Shown one piece after another: positions 56,400-64,000 of a stretch of 64,000 bases of DNA (its first letter is position 1; the number at the start of each line of letters is the position of its first letter). The DNA is from Fulvimarina sp. (GTDB lineage Bacteria; Pseudomonadota; Alphaproteobacteria; Rhizobiales; Rhizobiaceae). Made by a program: the position numbers and the translations under genes. The notes beneath the pieces are model-generated. The model saw only the letters and a list, made by a program, of their open reading frames with translations. It did no database searches and had not been told where the DNA came from. Location of the stretch: assembly GCA_002700095.1 (NCBI GenBank), contig PACL01000026.1, positions 1 through 64,000 of the forward strand. Reading direction: 5' to 3'.

Positions 56400-57985
56400 T
56401 CCGATACCTTGAACCAGGCCAGCGGATAGGCGAGATCGGCCAGCTGCACCACATCGACCCCGTCCCTGACGCCCCAGAGTATCTGGAGCTGGTGGATCGG
56501 GATGTAGGCGTTGCTTTCCTTCAGGATGCCTAGCGCCTGATGCAGGAGTTCGGTCCGCTTCTGTGCATCCGTCTCCGAGCCGATCTCGGCGGTCAGCTGG
56601 TCGACCTCCGGGTTCGAGTAGCCGCCGATGTTGAAGACGCCCCGGCCGCTGCTCGCATCGCGTGTGGTCGCAAGGCCCGAGAGAAACTGGTGGGCGTCGT
56701 AGGTGTAGGGCGAGTAGCTGAGCATCGTCAGGGAGGTGTCATAGCCCGGAGGATTGATCTGCTGGGCCCAGCGTGCCGTGGCCTGGGCACGCGGCGTGAC
56801 GCGGATGTTGATCTGCGCGAGGAACGAGCCGATCGCCAGGCACGTCGCCTCGTCGTTCATGAAGCGGTCGTTGGTGCAGTCGAGGGTGACGTCGAAGCCG
56901 TCCTCGTGGCCGGCCTCTTCCATCAGCTGTTTTGCTCTTTCGAGGTCGGGCTGGTTCGGCGCGTTGAGTTCCGGCGTCGAGCCTTCGGCCTCGTTGGCGA
57001 TGGGCAGGCCGACAGGAGTGGAATAGCCGCGCATGATGCGCTTCTGGATGGCGCCGGTGTCGATCGCGAGCTTCATCGCCTCGCGGACCTTGGGATCCTT
57101 GAACGGATTGCCCTCGACGCCGCCGCCATGGACCAGCGTGTCCCGGGCGACGTCCGGCTGCAGATAGACCGTGCGGAGATCGGGTGTTGCCTCGACATGC
57201 AGGCCGTCGGCGCTCTCGATGCGGGCGGCGTCCTGCGGCGGGACGCCGTCGATCATGTCGACCTCGCCCGAGATCAGCGCCGAGACGCGGGTCGAGGGAT
57301 TGGCGATGACGTAGAACGTCGCCTTGTCGACGTTCCCGTCCATTTTGCCCCACCACGCCTTGTTGGCGGTGAGGACCGTCTTCACGCCGGGATCGCGATC
57401 GGAGATGACGTAGGCGCCGGTGCCGACGGCATTGCGGTTGGCAAAGCTTTCGGTGGAATTGTCCGCCTGGCCGGGCTCTTCGGCGCCGTTCTCCCTCGCC
57501 CAGTCGCTGTCCATCATGAACCAGTTGACGATCTGGTTGGGCAGGATCGGATCGGCCGAGCTGGTCTTCATGCGGACCGTGTGGTCGTCCACCTTCTCGA
57601 TCGAGGCGACCTCGGACAGATGCGACTTGATGCCGCCCTTCTTGGCCCGTTCGAACGAGAAGACGACGTCGTCGGCGCTGAAGTCGTTGCCGTTCGAGAA
57701 CGTCACGCCCTCGCGCAGCTTGAATTGCCAAGTGGTGTCGTCGACCTGTATCCACTCCGTGGCGAGGGCCGGCTGCATGGACAGGTCCTTGCCGCGCGTC
57801 ACGAGGGGCTCGTAGACGTTGCGCAGGACGGCGAAGACCAGGGTGTTCGAGACGGCGTGCGGATCGAGCGTATAGGCGTCGAGCGGGCCGGCGAAGCTGA
57901 ATTCCGCTGCCTGCGCGGCCGGCGTCGCTGCGAGCAGGACCGCGAGAGCGGGTGCCGTCAGGTAGGTGCTGCGCTCAAGATGCAT
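56396..57985 (-). CDS. Family 5 extracellular solute-binding protein of dipeptide/oligopeptide ABC transporter
   Basis: Signal peptide MHLERSTYLTAPALAVLLAATPAAQA; LDPHAVSNTLVFAVLRNVYEPLVT; KLREGVTFSNG. Confidence 0.92.
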   Translation of the reverse strand: MHLERSTYLTAPALAVLLAATPAAQAAEFSFAGPLDAYTLDPHAVSNTLVFAVLRNVYEPLVTRGKDLSMQPALATEWIQVDDTTWQFKLREGVTFSNGNDFSADDVVFSFERAKKGGIKSHLSEVASIEKVDDHTVRMKTSSADPILPNQIVNWFMMDSDWARENGAEEPGQADNSTESFANRNAVGTGAYVISDRDPGVKTVLTANKAWWGKMDGNVDKATFYVIANPSTRVSALISGEVDMIDGVPPQDAARIESADGLHVEATPDLRTVYLQPDVARDTLVHGGGVEGNPFKDPKVREAMKLAIDTGAIQKRIMRGYSTPVGLPIANEAEGSTPELNAPNQPDLERAKQLMEEAGHEDGFDVTLDCTNDRFMNDEATCLAIGSFLAQINIRVTPRAQATARWAQQINPPGYDTSLTMLSYSPYTYDAHQFLSGLATTRDASSGRGVFNIGGYSNPEVDQLTAEIGSETDAQKRTELLHQALGILKESNAYIPIHQLQILWGVRDGVDVVQLADLAYPLAWFKVSE

Positions 57986-58086
57986 TGCTGCCCCTCCGTG
58001 TCGCCGACGCACACATGCCGGCTTCGTTGCAATCGTGTCCGCCGAAAGCGTCGCGTGGCTTTATCGCCTACCGGTACGCCTCAGCG

Positions 58087-58104
58087 TTTGATCAAATGAT
58101 CAAA
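58087..58104. promoter_or_regulatory. Candidate operator palindrome upstream of ABC/peptidase operon
   Basis: Perfect inverted repeat TTTGATCA-AA-TGATCAAA, about 100 bp upstream of the SBP start codon and downstream of a GntR-family gene. Confidence 0.55.
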
Positions 58105-58427
58105 TCACTCGCATGCGCGAAGATCAAGGCTGCTCATGGATTTTTCATGGAGCGGGCGTGCGCGAATTTTATACAGAGGTGGAGATGGGCCGAGCCGAAG
58201 CGGTGGCCGGCACCGCTGGGGCAAGCGCAAGGCGGGATCGTCCTGAGCATTCGGCAACGGGAGTGGCGGTCTCCCTTCGGCCGGCGTCCGAGCCGGCCGC
58301 GGACGCAGCGGGCGATTGGCCCAGCGATTTCGGCCCTGTCGGTGAGACGGTCAGGCCGGATCGTCGCCCGGACGGAGACCACGGAGCGGACGCCGCAGAC
58401 CTGCGAAGACACCCCTCGCGCGTCGTC

Positions 58428-59150
58428 TCAGTAGAAGAAGCGGTGCAGCAGGCGCTGGCTGTTCTGGATGTCGTCGACGATCGCCGCGCCCGCGCCCTTG
58501 CCGTCGCCGCGACGCAGGGCGGCGATCAGCTCCAGGTGGTGCTTCGAATAGCTGCCCGCCGCATCCTGCTTCAGCATCTCGGTCATGCGATCCGTCAGCA
58601 GCCTCACATAGGGCCCGTAGCGCAGCCAGAGATTCTGGATGAGGTTGATGAGGACGGGATTGCCCGATGCCTCGTAGATCATGAAGTGAAACTCGCGATT
58701 GCTCGAGAGCATCCGCGCGGCATCGCCCTGCCGCAGGGCCTCCACATGGGTGAGTGCGACCGCATCGAGGGCATCGATAGCCGCCGCATGGAAGCCTGGA
58801 AACGCCAGTTCGGCCGCCGCGCGCTCGACGATGCAGCGGGCATCGCACAGGTGATCAAGACCCTCCGGCGTGGTCAGGGGGACCCTGGCGGTGCCGGTCG
58901 AATCGAGCTCGAGGGCATGTTCGGCGACGAGACGGCGCAGGGCTTCGCGGACCGGCATGTGCGACGTGCCGAACTGGTCGGCCATCGACGTGATGGTGAA
59001 GGAGCGGCCCGCCTCGAAGGTGCCGGCGGACAGCGCGTCGCGGATCTGCTCGTAAACCAGATCCTGCGTCGTCTTGCGGCGCCGGACATGTCGGAAGCTG
59101 TGCGGCGCTGCGCTGTCTGTACCCAAAGGTGCGGTCTCGCTCAAGATCAT
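58428..59150 (-). CDS. GntR family (FCD) transcriptional regulator
   Basis: TTQDLVYEQIRDALSAGTFEAGRSFTITSMADQFGTSHMPVREALRRLVAEHAL + C-terminal FCD helices. Confidence 0.92.
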   Translation of the reverse strand: MILSETAPLGTDSAAPHSFRHVRRRKTTQDLVYEQIRDALSAGTFEAGRSFTITSMADQFGTSHMPVREALRRLVAEHALELDSTGTARVPLTTPEGLDHLCDARCIVERAAAELAFPGFHAAAIDALDAVALTHVEALRQGDAARMLSSNREFHFMIYEASGNPVLINLIQNLWLRYGPYVRLLTDRMTEMLKQDAAGSYSKHHLELIAALRRGDGKGAGAAIVDDIQNSQRLLHRFFY

Positions 59151-59423
59151 GGCGTTTCTCGAAGATCCAGCCGCGGGAGGAGCGGCGCTCGCTTCGCGCT
59201 GTGGCCGCGGCCTGGAGGGCAGCCGGGATGCGACTCTTCGGATCGATGCCGAATACCACGCATCCCGCACGATCCAAAACCGCTGCAGTGCGGGGGGCTT
59301 CGCTCCCGTTGCAGTGTATATATGGATACCTGCGGCCGAGCCGAAGCGGCAACGCCCGCAGAGGGCAGTCCAGCGGCCGCAGGGGGCACATCGGATCCTG
59401 TTCCGGCCCTGGCGTTCCCGCGT

Positions 59424-59855
59424 ACCGGTGCGGGCCATGGCCTCGTCGATCGCCGCCGCGTCGTCCTTGCCGAGGCGCCCGAGCGGACCGTGATGGGGAT
59501 AGCGCCCGAGGGCGACCAGCTCGCGCGCCGTCATTCCGTCGGTTGGCGGCGGCGTCTGCGGCAGATAGGCGAGCTGCCGGGCGAATTCGCGGTCCCGATA
59601 GGCGTCGATCGGCCGGCCGCAGAAGGCGAGGCTGCCCCGGCGGGGACGGGCCTGCCGTGCCAGGAGCCTGACGAGGGTCGACTTGCCGGAGCCGTTCGGG
59701 CCGATCAGGCCGTGGACGCGGCCAGGCTCCAGCGTCAAAGCGAGGTCGTCGAGGATCGTCCGGCCGGCAATCTCGAAGCCGACGCCCTCGAGCTGGAAAA
59801 GCGGCGCCCCGTGGACGCCGCTCCCTTCGTCTTCTGCCGTCCCGTTGGCCGTCAT
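59424..59855 (-). pseudogene. 3'-truncated iron-siderophore ABC transporter ATPase (FhuC/FepC-like)
   Basis: MTANGTAEDEGSG...GLIGPNGSGKSTLVRLLARQARPRRG...LAYLPQTPPPTDGMTARELVALGRYPHHGPLGR...DEAMARTGT then homology stops before signature/Walker B. Confidence 0.8.
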
Positions 59856-59907
59856 CAGAAGCTGAAATGCGCCTTCAACAGCCCGCTCCGTCCCTCGCCA
59901 TACCGTC

Positions 59908-61329
59908 AGCGATATAGAGCCGACCTTCGAAGCCTCGCCGGCTCTCCGGGGGCTGCTATCGGGGGAGGGTGACGACGCCGGGCGGAACACGCTTCTCTCG
60001 CGGCGCTTCCCGGCCGGTTCGCTGAAGGTCGTGGCGGCGAAGGCGCCTCGCAATCTGCGGCGCCACACGGCGAAGGTGCTGCTTCTCGACGAGATCGATG
60101 GAATGGAAGTCGGCGCCGAAGGCGATCCGATCACCCTCGCCGAGCGCCGCACGATGAGCTTTGCCGGCCGCAAGATCATCGCCGGCTCGACGCCTGTCTT
60201 CGACCACGGCCCGGTTTCGCGTCTCTATGCGCAATCCGATCGGCGAGTCTTCAAAGTGCCATGCCCGGATTGCGGCGGCTTCACAGAAATGATGTGGCAG
60301 CACATCGAATGGGAGGCCAACCGTCCCGAGACGGCAGCCTTCCGGTGTCCACACTGTCGCGTTCTCGTCGATGAGCGGAATAAGGTGGGGATGGTCGCGA
60401 AGGGGGGTGTGGAGGGCCACGGCGCCGCATGTGCGTGGCCACGCCGGCTTCCGCCTTAATGCTCTCGTGAGCCCTCACGTGAACGCATCCTGGGGCCGCC
60501 TGGCGAGGGAGTTCCTGGCGGCAAAGGATGATCCGGCGACGCTTCAGACCTTCACGAACACGCTGCTCGGGCAGCCTTGGCGCGAGGCTGCCGACGAGAT
60601 CGACGAGGGTGCGCTCGCGAACCGCAGAGAGCCCTTCGGTCTCGGCCCGATCCCGCCCAAAGTACTCTCGATCACGGTGGGGGTGGACTGCCAGGACGAT
60701 CGGCTCGAATGCGTCTTCGTCGGCCATGGCGCCGATGAGACGTTCGTGCTCGCGCATCAGGTCATTTGGGGGCCAATCGATGATGACGCCGTGTGGCGCG
60801 ATCTCGACGCTCTCTTGCGCTCCTCATGGCGTTCCGACGGCCGGCTTCACCGTGTCGATGCGGCCGTTATCGATGCTGGGGACGGCGGGCACAGGGACAT
60901 CGTGACAAGCTTCACACGCGCCCGCTTCGGCCGCCACATCGTGGCAGGCAAGGGCGTCAGCGGCTTTTCGCGGCCAGGTCTTCAGAGATCAACGACAAAG
61001 GGGGGGGGCCGCTCTTGCTTGTCGGTGTGGACGCGCTAAAGAGCCAACTATTTGCCCGCTTGGGCCGCGGGGCGTCGATCCGCTTCTCTCTGGACCTTGA
61101 GCCAGTATTTTTTGAGCAATTGGCGAGTGAACGACGAATCATACGTTATGTAAGGGGTGCGCCAGTGCGTCGCTTCGAGCGTATACCCAGAAAGAAGGCA
61201 GAAACGCTTGATGCTATGATTTACGCTATTGCTCCTATGTCACTTATCATAAGCAGTTTTTCAAATAAATCGGACAAAATTTTCGCGGAAGGACTAATAT
61301 CCATCAAAAATTTATGGCTGAATGATTAG
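59908..61329 (+). pseudogene. Phage terminase large subunit (GpA family) remnant: 5'-truncated with two frameshifts
   Basis: IEPTFEASPALRGLL...KVLLLDEIDGME...GHAGFRLNALVSPHVNASW...VGVDCQDDRLECVFVG...LLLVGVDALKSQLFARL across three reading frames. Confidence 0.85.
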
Positions 61330-61488
61330 CCAATTATTGACCTTATATCCATTATTCTGATAATTGTCAAAATCGCCGCTGGAATAAGAAATAACGATTA
61401 TATCAGCCCAAGTGTTCCGGCGAGACCAAATACAATACCAATTGATTCATAGACAGATTTCAAACATTTAATTCGGGAAACGGGTTTA

Positions 61489-61668
61489 CTAAAAAATACG
61501 GTAGCCAAGCGTCTTCGATCGCCGTTCGCCAGCGAAGCGGTAGTCGAGCCGCCACGACTTCGCGCCGGCCGGGGTGACGAGAAGATACAGCCCGCCGCCA
61601 TCGGTGAACTTCTGAAGCTTCGTGGCGGGGACGATGGTGCGAAGGATCGCTCTGTTGAGTTTGCTCAT
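61489..61668 (-). pseudogene. N-terminal stub of a P4-type tyrosine integrase (DUF4102-like)
   Basis: MSKLNRAILRTIVPATKLQKFTDGGGLYLLVTPAGAKSWRLDYRFAGERRSKTLGYRIF* ; lacks core/catalytic domains. Confidence 0.8.
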
Positions 61669-61901
61669 GCCCAAAACCTACGCGAAGCGACGGGCTGACG
61701 AAACGAGTTCGTTATGTCATGGTTACGTCAGCGGGCATGAGATGGGCTGATTTCAGTTGAGATGGGATGAGGCGGATCGAGACGATATGAGTCCCGATAG
61801 TCTGGCCGTTATCGCAATCAAATCAGTCATTTACAGGGAATTTGAGACCGCATGACGCAGCCTGAGACAGTTTAAAAAATCAACGAAAAAAGGGAAAGTG
61901 G

Positions 61902-61974
<73 letters not shown>

Positions 61975-62221
61975 GCGCGGCGAATGGCAGGAAGGCACCA
62001 ACCGTCGACGCTGCCCTGATACCGGCAAAAGCGCGGGCGTTCAAGGGCAAATCCGATCGCCATCCATGACACCTTCAGCCTGGGCACAGGCCGGCGTGCG
62101 GCCGGCAGGCCTGCGGCGGCCGGTGCTGCCGGACAGGGCGCCGGAGATCCTCCGACTCGTCGATCAGCAGCACGATGAAAGGTTCTTGTTTTGATCGCAA
62201 AGAAGCGCGATCTTGGGGGTG

Positions 62222-63022
62222 ATGACCGATCTGTTTCCGCCCGTCCCCGTCACGCCCTCGCTGTTCGCCGAAGCCCCGCCGCGGATCGTCCGGGTGATCG
62301 ATACCGAGACCGCCGGCCACCGGCTGGAGGAGGACGCGGTCATCGAGATCGGCTCCGTCGATCTCGACCTCGTCAGCGGCGAGATCTTTCATCCGATGCA
62401 GACCTTCTGCGATCCGGCCGGGGTGGCGATCAACCCGCATGCGCGCAAGGTCCATCACATCTCCGACGCCATGCTCGCCGGCGCGGCGTCCTTCGCCGAG
62501 GCCGCGGAAGCGTTTCGCGCGGCGCCGGTCTTCGCCGCCCAGCGGGCCGAGTTCGACCGCTCGCGCCTGCGATTTTCCGGCCGCTGGCTGTGTACCCACA
62601 AGTTGGCGCTCCGGGCGTTTCCGTCGGTCAAGGCGCATGGCCTGCAGAGCCTGGTCAAATACGTGCCGCTGGATCTTTCGCCGGTGGAGCCGCTGCTGGC
62701 GGGCCTCGCGCCGCACCGGGCGCTTTACGATGCGGTCTGCACCGCCGTCCTCATGCGGGCGATCACCGCGGTGCTGATGCCGCGCTGCCATGATCTGGTC
62801 GATTTTCTCGACCGGGCCGAGGCGGTCTCCAACGCGCCGACGCTGCTCGCCAGCCTGCGCTTCGGGCGCCACAAGGGCGTGCCGATTGCTGAGGTGCCGG
62901 ACGACTATCTGGACTGGCTGACCCGCGAGCCGGGGATGAGCGCCGATGCGGTGTTCACGGCGCGCCATCATCTGCGAAGCCGGGGGATCCGCGGGGCGCG
63001 CGCCCTGCCGCAGCGGGCGTGA
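62222..63022 (+). CDS. 3'-5' exonuclease (DnaQ/DEDD-like) with C-terminal DUF3820-like extension
   Basis: VIDTETAGHRLEEDAVIEIGSV, PHARKVHHISDAML; C-terminus LRFGRHKGVPIAEVPDDYLDWL. The track ORF starts at 62213; exact start uncertain. Confidence 0.8.
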   Translation: MTDLFPPVPVTPSLFAEAPPRIVRVIDTETAGHRLEEDAVIEIGSVDLDLVSGEIFHPMQTFCDPAGVAINPHARKVHHISDAMLAGAASFAEAAEAFRAAPVFAAQRAEFDRSRLRFSGRWLCTHKLALRAFPSVKAHGLQSLVKYVPLDLSPVEPLLAGLAPHRALYDAVCTAVLMRAITAVLMPRCHDLVDFLDRAEAVSNAPTLLASLRFGRHKGVPIAEVPDDYLDWLTREPGMSADAVFTARHHLRSRGIRGARALPQRA

Positions 63023-63083
63023 CGGCGGGCCGCCGCGCGGGCGAAGGACCTTGACCAACGATCCCGCTGAGGCCCCACCGGGA

Positions 63084-63908
63084 TCAGGCGTCGCGCCGGG
63101 CGATCCAGTCGTGGTCCGGGTGGTTCTGGAAGCGCCATTTGCGCAAGGGGCCGGCCATGACGTTGAGATAATACATCTCGTAGCCGTATGGCGCGGCGCA
63201 GGGGTGATGTCCCTTCGGCACCAGCACCACGTCGTGGTTGGAGACGCTCAGCGTCTCGTCGAGCGTGCCGTCTTCGGTGAAGACCCGCTGGTGGCCATAG
63301 CCCTGCACCGGGTTCAGCCGGTGGTAATAGGTCTCTTCCAGATAGGTCATGCCCGGGAAGGCATCCTCATCATGGCGATGCGGCGGATAGGACGACCAGT
63401 GGCCGGCGGGGGTGAAGACCTCCGTGACGAGCAGACTGTCCGCGACGTCGCGCTCCTCCATGGCGATGGCGTTGATGTGGCGAAGGTTGGTGCCCTTGCC
63501 GCGATCGGCGAGCGAGATGCCCTTAGGGCCGATCCGTGCGGCCTTGTGGCCGCCGGAGCCCGGCGCGGTGCAGACGGCGAGGGTGCAGGCGGTTGTGGCG
63601 GTCGCCGACCACTCGCTGGCATTCGGCACGTAGAGGCAGTGGGGCGGCGTCTTTTCAAAGACGTCCATGCGCTCGCCCATCTCGCCGAAGTCTTGGCCGG
63701 CGGCGGTGAGCTCCGCCTTTCCTTCGACGAGGACGAGGATGGCCTCGCGGTCGCCCGTCGCCTCCCCAGCGGTGTCGCCGGCCGCAAGACGGTAGAGCGA
63801 GAAGCCGACATAGGCCCAGTCCGGCGAAAGCGGCGACTTTGCGTTGTCCGGCGTGATGGCGTGGACCTTGCCGGTAGTGCCGGCCGGCTTGCGCAAGAGA
63901 TGGCTCAT
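63084..63908 (-). CDS. iolB: 5-deoxy-glucuronate isomerase
   Basis: HWSSYPPHRHDEDAFPGMTYLEETYYHRLNPVQGYGHQRVFTEDGTLDE, HHPCAAPYGYEMYYLNVMAGP. Confidence 0.95.
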   Translation of the reverse strand: MSHLLRKPAGTTGKVHAITPDNAKSPLSPDWAYVGFSLYRLAAGDTAGEATGDREAILVLVEGKAELTAAGQDFGEMGERMDVFEKTPPHCLYVPNASEWSATATTACTLAVCTAPGSGGHKAARIGPKGISLADRGKGTNLRHINAIAMEERDVADSLLVTEVFTPAGHWSSYPPHRHDEDAFPGMTYLEETYYHRLNPVQGYGHQRVFTEDGTLDETLSVSNHDVVLVPKGHHPCAAPYGYEMYYLNVMAGPLRKWRFQNHPDHDWIARRDA

Positions 63909-64000
63909 AGCGGCGCTCCTTTCGTCATTCATCGTCTTCCGGCCCGAGCCGCATGGTCGCCTTGCCGGCCATGTCCGTGCCGCTTGCCCGGCTCACTCAG

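Noticed and set aside
59316-59329. GTATATATGGATAC as a second GntR operator
   Set aside because: Only 4-bp arms; plausible promoter element but too weak to call
63925-64000. Possible end of another minus-strand gene upstream of iolB
   Set aside because: Only ~20 codons open (…GKATMRLGPEDDE*) before an in-frame stop; cannot be supported from this window

Overview
This is a 64 kb GC-rich chromosomal window from an alphaproteobacterium, probably Rhizobiales (judged from protein families and gene order; no database search was run). It is mostly ordinary chromosome with dense, often 4-bp-overlapping operons. The main blocks are: (1) addB-addA-trxA facing folC-accD-trpA, separated by a 4.5 kb insert (MscS-like channel, two small envelope proteins, DUF2937-like protein); (2) genes for sulfur and amino-acid metabolism (OCD, GNAT, sseA, alaX-like, cysK); (3) a complete glycerol regulon, glpR-glpD-glpSTPQUV-glpK; (4) MATE efflux, a HDAC-like protein and a decayed glycosyltransferase; (5) kdpFABCDE plus an extra micro-ORF; (6) a GGDEF/EAL protein converging on an unusual membrane-transporter/hot-dog-thioesterase fusion; (7) a peptide/amino-acid ABC uptake and catabolism operon with a FCD/GntR regulator; (8) a decayed mobile-element scar (fhuC-like stub, terminase pseudogene, AT-rich DNA, integrase stub) next to tRNA-Thr(CGT); (9) an exonuclease and iolB. 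The best candidates for something undescribed are the transporter-thioesterase fusion beside the c-di-GMP protein, the duplicated-Cys-motif secreted protein paired with a lipoprotein, and the scar at tRNA-Thr. I do not see a clear new defence system, CRISPR array or BGC.
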